The notes beneath the pieces were generated by a model that ran no database searches, was not told where the DNA came from, and saw only the letters and a program-made list of their open reading frames with translations. Both the position numbers and the translations under genes were made by a program. Positions 26,825 through 35,025 of a DNA stretch of 64,000 nt are shown piece by piece. Origin of the DNA: Cyanobium sp. N.Huapi 1H5 (GTDB lineage: Bacteria; Cyanobacteriota; Cyanobacteriia; PCC-6307; Cyanobiaceae); assembly GCF_024345535.1 (NCBI RefSeq), contig NZ_JAGQBH010000001.1, positions 434,001 through 498,000 of the forward strand. Reading direction: 5' to 3'. How positions within the stretch are numbered: the first letter of the stretch is position 1; each line of letters opens with the position of its first letter.

Positions 26825-26854
26825 CGGCCTCGCCTCACGCGCGCTGGGGTGCGC

Positions 26855-27547
26855 TCATGATCGCCCGGCCGCCAGGCGCCGCTCCACGCGCCGCGCCAGC
26901 TCCGGGTCCAGGCGGCGGCGATCCAGGGCGGCCAGGTCCTGGCCTCCCCCCGGCAGACGGGCAAGGAGATCCACGGCCGTGGCGGCCAGGGCGGGGTCCA
27001 GATCCCCCACCAGGGCGCCGAGCGCCTGCCGCAGGGGGAGCGGCGGCCAGGCCCCGAGCCCCACGGCCAGGCCCTCCAGGGCGGCCCGGCGCCGTTGCAG
27101 CGGCAAGGGGGCCAGCGCCTGGTCCCGCAGCAGGGGGAAATCGTCCGGGTGGCGCTGATGGCCCAGCAGGGGCAGCAGCAGCGCGGCCCGTGCCCCCGCT
27201 GCCGAGCCGTCGGCGAGGGAGGCGGCGGACGGTGCCAGGGCCTGCCGCAGCAGGGTGCGGCAGCGGGGATCGCGATGGCGGCCGATCACGGCCAGCAGGA
27301 CGGGGTCGGCGGCGGGCTGGGCCAGCCACCAGGCCAGCAGCCTGGCCGCCCCTGGACCGTCAAGCCGCTCCGCCAGGGCGGCGAGCAGGTCGGAGTCGGG
27401 CTGCAGCGATCCGGCTTCCACTGCCTGCAGCCAAGGCTCCAGGTCAAGGTCCCGCGACCGCCGCAGCCGCTGCAGCCAGGCCCAGCGCTCGGGGCTGCCG
27501 CTGGCCGGCAGCGCCCGGGGGTGCCAGGGGGCCTGGGCGGCCGTCAC
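26855..27547 (-). CDS. HEAT-like repeat protein downstream of nirA
   Basis: A 230-residue, Leu/Ala/Arg-rich helical protein. Repeating helix pairs (LLAALAERL, LLAWWLAQPAADPVLLAVIGRHRDPRCRTLLRQAL, FPLLRDQALAPLPLQRRRAALEGLAVGL, LRQALGALVGDLDPALAATAVDLLARLPGG compressed here) give a HEAT/PBS-like solenoid, typical of protein-protein scaffolds. The GTG at 27547 is 7 bp after the nirA stop. The position suggests a maturation, stability or regulatory factor for nitrite reductase. It is not obviously similar to NirB of other cyanobacteria. Family assignment is from pattern only. Confidence 0.68.
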   Translation of the reverse strand: MTAAQAPWHPRALPASGSPERWAWLQRLRRSRDLDLEPWLQAVEAGSLQPDSDLLAALAERLDGPGAARLLAWWLAQPAADPVLLAVIGRHRDPRCRTLLRQALAPSAASLADGSAAGARAALLLPLLGHQRHPDDFPLLRDQALAPLPLQRRRAALEGLAVGLGAWPPLPLRQALGALVGDLDPALAATAVDLLARLPGGGQDLAALDRRRLDPELARRVERRLAAGRS

Positions 27548-27554
27548 AGGGCCC

Positions 27555-29138
27555 TCACGGCGCGGCCCGGCGCCGGGCGCCGAAGCGTTCCACCAGCAAC
27601 ACCTCCAGCACATCCGGAAGCTCCGACAGGGGCACCGCCTTCTCGTGCAGCTCCGCCAGCTGCGGGTCCTGATCCAGGCGGCCCCCCAGAAAGATCTTGG
27701 CCGCCTCCACCATCTGGCCGTCCTGGCGGGCCTTGGCCCCCATCAGGCCGATCTGGCCCATGTAGGGCTGGCCGCAGGCGTTGGGGCAGCCGGTCCAGTG
27801 GCTGCGCACCGCCTCGGGCAGCTCCAGCCGCCGCTCCAGTTCGTCGATCACCGCCTGGGCGGTGCGTTTGGTGGGGATCAGGGCGAAGCTGCAGTAGCGG
27901 CTGCCCGTGCAGCTCACCGCTTCGGCCTGGAGGGCTCCGGGCTCCAGGCGGAACCGTTCCAGCAGGGGTTCGGCCTGCAGGGCCGCGAGCCGGTCGGTCG
28001 GCACGTTCACGATCAGCACGTTCTGGGCCTCGGTGAAGCGCAGCTCACCGCTGCCGTAGGTGCGGGCCAGGCGGGCCAGCTCCAGCATGGAGGCGGCGTC
28101 GAGGCGGCCCATCGGCACGTGCAGGCCTGCCCAGTGGAGGCCCGCCTGCTTCTGGGCCTGGAGCCCCAGCCCGTCGCGAGGGGCCCGCACCACCAGGTGG
28201 CGGCCGTCATGGGGCAGGGGCGCCTCCGCCGACGCCCCGGCCAGCTCCCGGTAGGCCGCCACCATGGCGTCGCGGTAGGCCTCCAGCCCCAGACCATCGA
28301 CCAGGTACATCAGCCGGCTTTTGTTGCGCTGGGCCCGGTTGCCGTGGGCGTCGTAGTGCCGCAGCAGGGCCAGGGTGAAGTCGGGCAGCTGGTCGGGCCG
28401 CAGCCACAGGCCGAGGGGAACCGCCAGTTCGTTGCGCTGGGCCGAGAAGAAACCGCCCACCATCACCGTGAAGCCGAGCGGCGCGTCCGGATCCTGCGGG
28501 TGGGGCGCCGGCAGGAAGGCGAGGTCGTTGTGGAGCAGGAAGCTGTCGGGGGCGCCGCCCACCGCCACGTTGAACTTGCGCGGCAGGTTGCGGGGGCCGT
28601 CGTCGGCGAGCAGCCGGGCCTGGATCGCCGCCACCAGCGGCCGGGTGTCGACCAGCTCCTCCGGATCGAGGCCGGCCAGGGGGTTGCCGGTGATGTTGCG
28701 GGGGTTGTCGTGGCCCGACTGGCGGCTGGTGAGGCCGACACGCTCCATCGCGGCCAGCAGGGGCGCCATGTCCTCCAGCAGCAGGCCCCGCAGCTGCAGG
28801 TTCTGGCGGGTGGTGATGTCGGCGCTGCCGTGCTCGCCGCAGCGGTCAACGGCGTCGGCCAGCAGCTCCAGCTGCTCGGCCCGGATCACGCCGTTGGGCA
28901 GCCGCAGCCGCACCATGAAGCGTCCGGGGGTGACGGGACGGAAGAAGATCCCCAGCCACTTGAGGCGGATCGTCAGAGTGGCCTCATCGAGGGACTCCCA
29001 GCCCGCCGCAGCCAGCTCCGCCAGCCGCGGGGCCAGATCGAGGCCGCAGAGCTCCGCCTTGGCCCGTTCGACCTTGCTGAGGGCCTCCGGGGCCGGGGCG
29101 GATGTGTCGGTGGCGACGCTGGTATCGGTGCTGTTCAT
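27555..29138 (-). CDS. nirA: NirA, ferredoxin-nitrite reductase
   Basis: Six-electron reduction of nitrite to ammonium using reduced ferredoxin; cytosolic or thylakoid-associated. The 527-residue protein has two ferredoxin-like half-domains (GRFMVRLRLPNGV, SADITTRQNLQLRG) and the siroheme/4Fe-4S ligands: Cys410 and Cys416 (CTGSRYCSF), Cys451 and Cys455 (TGCPNACGQP). There is no ferredoxin domain fused at the C-terminus. ATG 29138 gives the expected length. It leads a leftward run with the HEAT-like and usp genes and is divergent from the second TrpD2-like gene. Siroheme genes lie 8 kb away. Confidence 0.96.
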   Translation of the reverse strand: MNSTDTSVATDTSAPAPEALSKVERAKAELCGLDLAPRLAELAAAGWESLDEATLTIRLKWLGIFFRPVTPGRFMVRLRLPNGVIRAEQLELLADAVDRCGEHGSADITTRQNLQLRGLLLEDMAPLLAAMERVGLTSRQSGHDNPRNITGNPLAGLDPEELVDTRPLVAAIQARLLADDGPRNLPRKFNVAVGGAPDSFLLHNDLAFLPAPHPQDPDAPLGFTVMVGGFFSAQRNELAVPLGLWLRPDQLPDFTLALLRHYDAHGNRAQRNKSRLMYLVDGLGLEAYRDAMVAAYRELAGASAEAPLPHDGRHLVVRAPRDGLGLQAQKQAGLHWAGLHVPMGRLDAASMLELARLARTYGSGELRFTEAQNVLIVNVPTDRLAALQAEPLLERFRLEPGALQAEAVSCTGSRYCSFALIPTKRTAQAVIDELERRLELPEAVRSHWTGCPNACGQPYMGQIGLMGAKARQDGQMVEAAKIFLGGRLDQDPQLAELHEKAVPLSELPDVLEVLLVERFGARRRAAP

Positions 29139-29378
29139 GCGAAGAAGGCGGTACGCATGGCCAGCCATGCGACGGATCCCTGCCAGGCCGGCGGGGGTGG
29201 GGGTGGGGAAGCGGAGCTTCGGGGGAGCGCGTCTCAAGCCGGTCCGGCGAGACGGGAACCCGGGACGCCGATGAGAGCTGCGTCGTCCGGACGGATCGTT
29301 GTGTCGGGGAGCGCCGGGGAAAGCTGCGCGAACCCACCGATCGGGAGGCTTTAGTTTCCGGCATGGAACCGTCCCCCC
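29139..29378. promoter_or_regulatory. divergent nirA / TrpD2-like control region
   Basis: A 240-bp spacer between two divergent starts, so it must hold both promoters. No exact NtcA box (GTA-N8-TAC) was found. A 10-bp palindrome CGTCCGGACG is at 29284-29293. TCTCAAG at 29232-29238, read on the nirA strand as CTTGAGA, matches the core of the repeats in front of nrtA. Regulatory meaning is inference. Confidence 0.45.
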
Positions 29379-30533
29379 ATGTCGTCCCTGTTACCAGAAC
29401 CGGCCCGCCCGGGACCTGACGTCGCCCCGCCGAGGACGGCGGATCCCCGGAACGGTGCCGAGGATCGGCGTCTGGTGCGCCTGCGGGCGCTCGGGCCCGA
29501 GCGGGCCCGCTTCCGCGAGCTGATCGGCAAGGTGGGCAGCGGCGAGCACACCAGCACCGGCCTGGACCGCCAGGAGGCCGCCGAGGCCATGGACCTGATG
29601 CTCGAGGGTCGGGTCGCGGATGCCCAGATGGGGGCCTTCCTGATCGCCCACCGGATCCGCCGCCCCCATCCCACCGAGCTCTCCGGCATGCTCGACAGCT
29701 ACCGGCGCTGCGGGCCGGTGCTGGAAACCCCCGGCCGGCGGCCGCTCTGCTTCGGGGTGCCCTACGACGGCCGCAGCCGCACGGCCCCCCTGCTGCCCCT
29801 GGTGGCCCTGGTGCTGGCCAGCGACGCAGTGCCGGTGGTGCTGCACGGCGGCGATCCGATGCCGGTGAAGTTCGGCGTCACCCTGGCCGAACTGTTCGAG
29901 GCGATCGGCATCCCTTCCACGGGCCTGCCACTCGAAGCGGTGCAGCGGCGCCTGGATCGCCACGGCCTGGCCCTCACCCACCAGCCCGACCATTTCGCCT
30001 GGGCGGAGCGGCTGGTGCCGGTGCGGGACGCCATCGGCAAACGGCCGCCGGTGGCGAGCCTGGAACTGCTCTGGACGCCGCACCGGGGGGAGCACCTGCT
30101 GGTGAGCGGCTTCGTCCATCCCCCCACCGAGACCCGTGCCTGGCAGGCCCTGCAGGACTGTGGCGAGACCGACCTGCTGACGGTGAAGGGGCTGGAGGGC
30201 TCCACCGACCTGCCCACCTCCCGCGCCGGCATCACCGCCCGCGTGCGCCAGGGATCCACCGAGCGGATCCTGCTCCACCCCCGCGACCACGGCATCACCA
30301 GCGCGGAGGTGCCGTGGCAGGGCCTGGAAGCCTGGCGGACCGAGGCCCTGGCGGCCCTCTGCGGCGAAGGGGCCCTGGTGCCGGCGCTGCGCTGGAACGT
30401 GGCGGCCTACCTCTGGTTCGCCGGTCGCTTCCAGCACCTCGAGGACGCCCTCGAACGGGCCACGGGCCTGCTGCTGGCCCGCAGCGGCGAACGGCTGCGT
30501 CGGCAACTGGCGGGTCCGGAGGCGGAGGCCTGA
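29379..30533 (+). CDS. TrpD2-like (anthranilate phosphoribosyltransferase family) protein, copy 2
   Basis: A 384-residue paralogue of the gene at 19523-20686, alignable by eye over the whole length: RFRELIGKVGSGE, AQMGAFLIAHRIRR, ELSGMLDSYRRCGP, FGVPYDGRSRTAPLLPLVAL, VVLHGGDPMPVKFG, IGKRPPVASLELLW, VSGFVHPPTE. As in copy 1, the PRPP loop of real TrpD is replaced by GVPYDGRSR, so tryptophan synthesis is unlikely. It is divergent from nirA and 207 bp upstream of nrtA on the same strand, placing it inside the nitrate gene cluster. A nucleic-acid-binding role, as for E. coli YbiB, is possible. Confidence 0.86.
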   Translation: MSSLLPEPARPGPDVAPPRTADPRNGAEDRRLVRLRALGPERARFRELIGKVGSGEHTSTGLDRQEAAEAMDLMLEGRVADAQMGAFLIAHRIRRPHPTELSGMLDSYRRCGPVLETPGRRPLCFGVPYDGRSRTAPLLPLVALVLASDAVPVVLHGGDPMPVKFGVTLAELFEAIGIPSTGLPLEAVQRRLDRHGLALTHQPDHFAWAERLVPVRDAIGKRPPVASLELLWTPHRGEHLLVSGFVHPPTETRAWQALQDCGETDLLTVKGLEGSTDLPTSRAGITARVRQGSTERILLHPRDHGITSAEVPWQGLEAWRTEALAALCGEGALVPALRWNVAAYLWFAGRFQHLEDALERATGLLLARSGERLRRQLAGPEAEA

Positions 30534-30560
30534 GCGACGGAGGTTCCAACTTCCAAATCG

Positions 30561-30574
30561 GTAACCGTCGCGAC
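30561..30574 (+). promoter_or_regulatory. NtcA-box-like site upstream of nrtA
   Basis: GTA-ACCGTCGC-GAC matches the NtcA consensus GTA-N8-TAC except for one base in the second half. NtcA is the global nitrogen activator of cyanobacteria and normally controls nrt genes. No good -10 element lies at the expected distance downstream, so this is weak. Confidence 0.3.
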
Positions 30575-30607
30575 TCTTGAGAGGGCTCTCGGCGTGGTCT
30601 CTTGAGA
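30574..30607 (+). repeat. direct repeat CTCTTGAGA x2 upstream of nrtA
   Basis: The 9-mer CTCTTGAGA occurs at 30574-30582 and 30599-30607, start-to-start distance 25 bp. Each copy is also a small dyad (CTC-TT-GAG). The pair lies 134-167 bp before the nrtA ATG and directly after the NtcA-like site. It may be an operator for a nitrogen regulator; the binding protein is unknown. Confidence 0.5.
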
Positions 30608-30688
30608 TCCGGCCGGTCAGCCTGCGCGCCAGCCCCTCAATTTTCGCCAGCACGGTGCCCTTTGTTATGAGGCCCGTCCTGAGAACAC

Positions 30689-30706
30689 ATGCACCAGAAG
30701 GTGCAT
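30689..30706 (+). promoter_or_regulatory. nrtA leader inverted repeat
   Basis: ATGCACC-AGAA-GGTGCAT is a perfect 7-bp dyad with a 4-base loop, ending 34 bp before the nrtA start codon. In RNA it would form a stable hairpin; in DNA it is a TGCA-N8-TGCA operator-like dyad. NtcB sites are described as TGCA-N5-TGCA, so the spacing differs. Confidence 0.55.
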
Positions 30707-30740
30707 TCCTCCGGTCCTCTCTGGCTCCCCCTCCGGCTCC

Positions 30741-32054
30741 ATGTCGAATCTTTCCCGTCGCAAGTTTCTGATCACCGCTGCCGGCACCACGGCGGGCGCC
30801 ATCTGGCTGAGTGCCTGTGGCGGAACCAAGGAAGCGGCCGCCCCCACCCCGGCACCGGCCGGAGGTGCTGCCGATGCGCCTGAAGTTCCCGGGGTGACCC
30901 TGGGCTTCATCGCCCTCACCGACGCCGCCCCGCTGATCATCGCCAAGGAAAAGGGCTTCTTCGCCAAGCACGGCATGCCCGATGTGAAGGTGATGAAGCA
31001 GACCTCTTGGGCCGTCACCCGCGACAACCTGGAACTGGGTGGAGCCGGCGGCGGCATCGAGGGCGCCCATATCCTCACGCCGATGCCCCTGCTGCTGGCG
31101 GCGGGCAAGATCACCAAGAGCAAACAGCCCCTTCCGATGGCCACCCTGGCCCGCCTGAATACGCAGGGCCAGGGGATCTCGGTCTCCAAGGATTTCCTGG
31201 CCAACAAGCTCACCATCGACAACAAGGCGGGGCTCGCTGATGCCGTAGCCGCCACAGCCAAGACCGGCAGGAAGTTCAAGGCGGCTGTCACCTTCCCGGG
31301 CGGAACCCACGACCTGTGGATGCGGTACTGGCTGTCCGCCAACGGCATCGACCCCAACAAGGACGCCGACCTGGTGGTGGTCCCCCCGCCCCAGATGGTG
31401 GCCAACATGCAGACCGGCACCATGGACACCTTCTGCGTCGGCGAACCCTGGAACCAGCGCCTCGTCAACAAGAAGCTCGGCTACACCGCCGCCGTCACGG
31501 GTGAACTGTGGAAGTTCCACCCTGAGAAGTCCTTCTCGATGCGTGCCGACTGGGTGGAGAAGAACCCCAAGGCCACCCAGGCCCTGCTGAAGGCGGTCCT
31601 GGAAGCCCAGATGTGGTGCGAAGACCCCGCCAACCTCGACGAGCTCTGCGAGATCACCTCGAAGGACAAGTACTTCAAGGCCTCGGTGGAAGACATCAAA
31701 CCGCGCCTGGCCGGCAACTTCGACTACGGCGACGGCCGCGTCGTGACCGACAGCCCGTATCGCATGCGCTTCTGGAGCGAGAATGCCTCCTTCCCGTTCA
31801 AGAGCCACGACCAGTGGTTCGTCGTCGAAGACATGCGCTGGGGCTATCTCCCCGCCAGCACCGACATCGACGCCCTGGTGAACCAGGTGAACCGCGCCGA
31901 TCTCTGGAAGGAGGCGGCCAAGGCGATCGGGCAGGAGAAGGCGATTCCCGCCAGTGATTCCCGCGGCAAGGAAACCTTCTTCGACGGGGTCGTCTTCGAC
32001 CCGGAAAATCCGAAGGCCTACCTGGACGCCTTGAAGATCAAGGCCATGTCCTGA
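30741..32054 (+). CDS. nrtA: NrtA, nitrate/nitrite-binding lipoprotein
   Basis: Periplasmic, membrane-anchored receptor of the nitrate ABC importer, 437 residues. The N-terminus combines a twin-arginine-like SRRKFLITAAG with the lipobox LSAC (lipidated Cys26). An Ala/Pro-rich linker follows to about residue 47. The binding domain shows VTLGFIALTDAAPLIIAKEKGFF, TFPGGTHDLWMRYWL, VVPPPQMVANMQTGTMDTFCVGEPWN and DQWFVVEDMRWGYLP, as in Synechocystis NrtA. First gene of nrtABCD, with control sites noted upstream. Confidence 0.96.
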   Translation: MSNLSRRKFLITAAGTTAGAIWLSACGGTKEAAAPTPAPAGGAADAPEVPGVTLGFIALTDAAPLIIAKEKGFFAKHGMPDVKVMKQTSWAVTRDNLELGGAGGGIEGAHILTPMPLLLAAGKITKSKQPLPMATLARLNTQGQGISVSKDFLANKLTIDNKAGLADAVAATAKTGRKFKAAVTFPGGTHDLWMRYWLSANGIDPNKDADLVVVPPPQMVANMQTGTMDTFCVGEPWNQRLVNKKLGYTAAVTGELWKFHPEKSFSMRADWVEKNPKATQALLKAVLEAQMWCEDPANLDELCEITSKDKYFKASVEDIKPRLAGNFDYGDGRVVTDSPYRMRFWSENASFPFKSHDQWFVVEDMRWGYLPASTDIDALVNQVNRADLWKEAAKAIGQEKAIPASDSRGKETFFDGVVFDPENPKAYLDALKIKAMS

Positions 32055-32111
32055 GGCTGAAGAACTTACCCACCGAGACCCCTTGACCCTGCCACCACCA
32101 ACCATTCCCCC

Positions 32112-32945
32112 ATGGCCCTCAGCGCAGTAGCACCACACAGTCAGTCCAAAAGGATCACGCCGATCTGGGTCTCCAGGGTGTCCCCCTATCTGATCTGCAT
32201 CGGCACCTTTCTTCTGATCTGGCAGTTGCTGTCCCTGATCCTGGGCGTCGGCCGACTGCCAGGCCCCATCAATGTCGTCATCGACACGTGGGATCCCTAC
32301 ATCATCCATCCCTTCTTTGATGATGGGGGCACCAGCAAGGGCCTGGCCTGGCAGATCCTGATCTCCCTGCAGCGGGTGGCCTTGGGATATGGACTGGCCG
32401 CTGTGGTGGGAATCACCATCGGCGGCCTGCTGGGGATGAATCGATTCCTCGGCAAAGGCTTTGATCCCGTGATTCAGGTGTTGCGGACCGTGCCTCCGCT
32501 GGCCTGGTTTCCAATCACGCTGATGGTATTCCAGGACTCCACAACATCAGCCATTTTCGTGATCTTCATCACGGCGATCTGGCCCATCATCATCAACACG
32601 GCGATTGGCATTCGCGAGATTCCTCAGGATTACATCAATGTCGCCAGGGTGTTGAAGCTGCCCAAGAATGCCTACGTCAAGGATATTGTCATTCCCGCCA
32701 CCATCCCCTATGTATTTGCCGGACTTCGCATCGCCGTCGGCCTGGCCTGGCTCGCCATCGTCGCCGCCGAAATGTTGAAGGCCGATGGCGGCATTGGTTA
32801 TTTCATCTGGGATGCCTACAACGCAGGCGGCGATGCCAGTTCCAGCCAGATCATTCTGGCCATCATCTATGTGGGAATCGTCGGCCTGCTTCTCGATCGT
32901 CTCGTCGCCTTCGCCGGGCGCAAGCTCAGCAAAGGAGCAGCCTGA
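32112..32945 (+). CDS. nrtB: NrtB, nitrate ABC transporter permease
   Basis: A 277-residue inner-membrane permease with about six helices. The coupling loop region INVARVLKLPKNAYVKDIVIPATIPY contacts the ATPases, and VLRTVPPLAWFPITLMVFQ is the standard helix before it. It follows nrtA by 57 bp and ends 2 bp before nrtC. Base composition here looks more AT-rich than in neighbouring genes, which may simply reflect the membrane-protein content. Confidence 0.95.
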   Translation: MALSAVAPHSQSKRITPIWVSRVSPYLICIGTFLLIWQLLSLILGVGRLPGPINVVIDTWDPYIIHPFFDDGGTSKGLAWQILISLQRVALGYGLAAVVGITIGGLLGMNRFLGKGFDPVIQVLRTVPPLAWFPITLMVFQDSTTSAIFVIFITAIWPIIINTAIGIREIPQDYINVARVLKLPKNAYVKDIVIPATIPYVFAGLRIAVGLAWLAIVAAEMLKADGGIGYFIWDAYNAGGDASSSQIILAIIYVGIVGLLLDRLVAFAGRKLSKGAA

Positions 32946-32947
32946 CC

Positions 32948-34987
32948 ATGGCCAGCCTGTTCACGGTCGACCACGTCACCCAGGCCTTCCCCCTGCCCGG
33001 TGGGGGTGAGTACGTGGCCCTGAGGGACATCTTCCTCGATATTGCCGAGGGGGAATTCATCTCCCTCGTCGGCCACTCCGGCTGCGGCAAGTCCACGCTG
33101 CTGAATCTGCTGGCCGGCCTCACCAGCGCCACCCAGGGCGGCATCCTGATGAACGGCCGGCAGGTCACCGATCCGGGCCCGGATCGGATGGTGGTGTTCC
33201 AGAACTACTCGCTGCTCCCCTGGCTCACGGTGCGCCAGAACATCGCCCTGGGCGTCGACAACGTGATCGCCGCCAAGGACCGCGAGGAGCGCGAGGCGAT
33301 CATCGAGCACCACATCCAGCTGGTGGGCCTGAAGGCCGCCGCCGACAAGTACCCCCGGGAGATCTCCGGCGGCATGAAGCAGCGGGTCGCCATCGCCCGC
33401 GCCCTTTCCCTGCGGCCGAAGCTGCTGCTCCTCGATGAACCCTTCGGCGCCCTCGACGCCCTCACCCGGGGCAACCTGCAGGAGCAGCTGATGCGGATCT
33501 GCCAGGAGGCGAAGGTCACCGCCCTGATGGTCACCCACGACGTCGATGAAGCCCTGCTGCTGTCCGACCGGGTGGTGCTGATGACCAACGGCCCCGAGGC
33601 CCACATCGACCAGGTTCTCGAGGTGCCCCTGCCCCGGCCCCGCACCCAGCTGGGCACGGTGGAGCACCCCCGCTACTACGGGCTGCGCGCCGAGATCGTC
33701 AACTTCCTGACGGACCAGCGCCGGGCCCGGCAGCAGCGGCTCAAGCCCGCTGAGCCGGTCGCCGCCGACGGCCTCGAGAAGGTGAACCTGGAGCTGGGCT
33801 TCATTCCCCTCACCGACTGTCTGCCGCTGGTGGTGGCCCAGGAGAAGGGCTTCTTCGCCAGGCACGGCCTCACCCAGGTGCGGCTGCGGCGCGAGAGCAA
33901 CTGGAAAACCCTGGAAACCCACGTGCGCCAGGGGGTGCTCGACGGGGCCCTGATGGTGGCGGGGATGCCGATCGCCATGACCCTCGGCTGCGGCGGCCAG
34001 CCGCCCCTGGCGATGGTGAGTGCCCTCACCCTCAGCTGCAACGGCAATGCCATCACCCTGCACCGCCGCTTCCACGAGGCCGGGGTGAACACCCTGGCCG
34101 ACTTCAAGGCCTGGATCGCCGCCCATCCGGAGTCCAGGCCGGTGCTCGCCGTGGTGCATCCGGCCTCGATGCACAACCTGATGCTGCGGGCCTGGCTGGC
34201 CTCGGCGGGGATCCACCCCGAGCGCGACGTGGAGCTGCTGGTGATCCCGCCGCCCCAGATGGTGGCCGCCCTCAAGGCGGGCACCATCGATGGCTACTGC
34301 GTCGGCGAACCCTGGAACTCCCGTGCCGTGCTGGAGGGCCTCGGCACCGTGATCGCCACCGATGTGGAGCTCTGGAACGGCCACGGCGAGAAGGTGCTGG
34401 GGGTGAAGGAGACCTGGGCGACCACCTACCCCCGCACCCACCGGGCCCTGGTGCAGGCGCTGCTGGAGGCCTGCCGGTACTGCGAGAACCCTGACCACCG
34501 CGAGGAGCTGGCCGAGCTGCTCTCCCAGGGTCCGTACGTGGGCACCGATCTGGCGACGATCCGGCCGGGCCTCGTCGATGCCTACGACCGCGGCACCGGC
34601 ACACCCACCGCCATGCCCTCCTTCAACCGCTTCTACGGCCCCGAGGTCAACGAGCCCAACCCGGCGGAGGCGGTCTGGATCCTCAGCCAGCTGGGCCGCT
34701 GGGGCCTGGCCAGCTTCCCCAGCAACTGGCAGGAGGTGGCCGAGCGCGTGCAGGATCGGGCGCTGTTCCGGAGCGCGGCCGCCGCCCTGGGGCTGCCGGC
34801 CGCGGAGCGCCCCCCGTCAGCGGGGGCGGTGGCGGCGTTCGAAGGGGATCGCCTCGACCCTCTCGATCCCCTCAGTTACCTCGACCGGCTGCCGATCAAG
34901 GGCCAGGTGACCGTGGCGCCGGCACCCCTTCCGCCGCCGCCCGCCCGGGGTGCGGACGCGCCGGTACCCGCCCCGGCCGGCCGCTGA
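32948..34987 (+). CDS. nrtC: NrtC, ATPase fused to NrtA-like regulatory domain
   Basis: A 679-residue ATP-binding subunit. The ABC domain (1-260) has Walker A GHSGCGKST (42-50), the signature ISGGMKQRVAIARAL and Walker B LLLLDEPFGALDALTRG. After a linker, residues about 280-640 repeat the NrtA fold (LELGFIPLTDCLPLVVAQEKGFF, PPPQMVAALKAGTIDGYCVGEPWN). In Synechococcus this domain mediates ammonium-dependent inhibition of nitrate uptake. The Pro/Ala-rich C-terminus (about 655-679) is probably flexible. Confidence 0.96.
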   Translation: MASLFTVDHVTQAFPLPGGGEYVALRDIFLDIAEGEFISLVGHSGCGKSTLLNLLAGLTSATQGGILMNGRQVTDPGPDRMVVFQNYSLLPWLTVRQNIALGVDNVIAAKDREEREAIIEHHIQLVGLKAAADKYPREISGGMKQRVAIARALSLRPKLLLLDEPFGALDALTRGNLQEQLMRICQEAKVTALMVTHDVDEALLLSDRVVLMTNGPEAHIDQVLEVPLPRPRTQLGTVEHPRYYGLRAEIVNFLTDQRRARQQRLKPAEPVAADGLEKVNLELGFIPLTDCLPLVVAQEKGFFARHGLTQVRLRRESNWKTLETHVRQGVLDGALMVAGMPIAMTLGCGGQPPLAMVSALTLSCNGNAITLHRRFHEAGVNTLADFKAWIAAHPESRPVLAVVHPASMHNLMLRAWLASAGIHPERDVELLVIPPPQMVAALKAGTIDGYCVGEPWNSRAVLEGLGTVIATDVELWNGHGEKVLGVKETWATTYPRTHRALVQALLEACRYCENPDHREELAELLSQGPYVGTDLATIRPGLVDAYDRGTGTPTAMPSFNRFYGPEVNEPNPAEAVWILSQLGRWGLASFPSNWQEVAERVQDRALFRSAAAALGLPAAERPPSAGAVAAFEGDRLDPLDPLSYLDRLPIKGQVTVAPAPLPPPPARGADAPVPAPAGR

Positions 34988-35025
34988 CCCCACGCCCTCC
35001 CCTTCCTTTCCGCTCCTCCGCCCAG

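Noticed and set aside
29139-29378. Exact NtcA box for nirA
   Set aside because: No GTA-N8-TAC was found on either strand; only weaker motifs are present.
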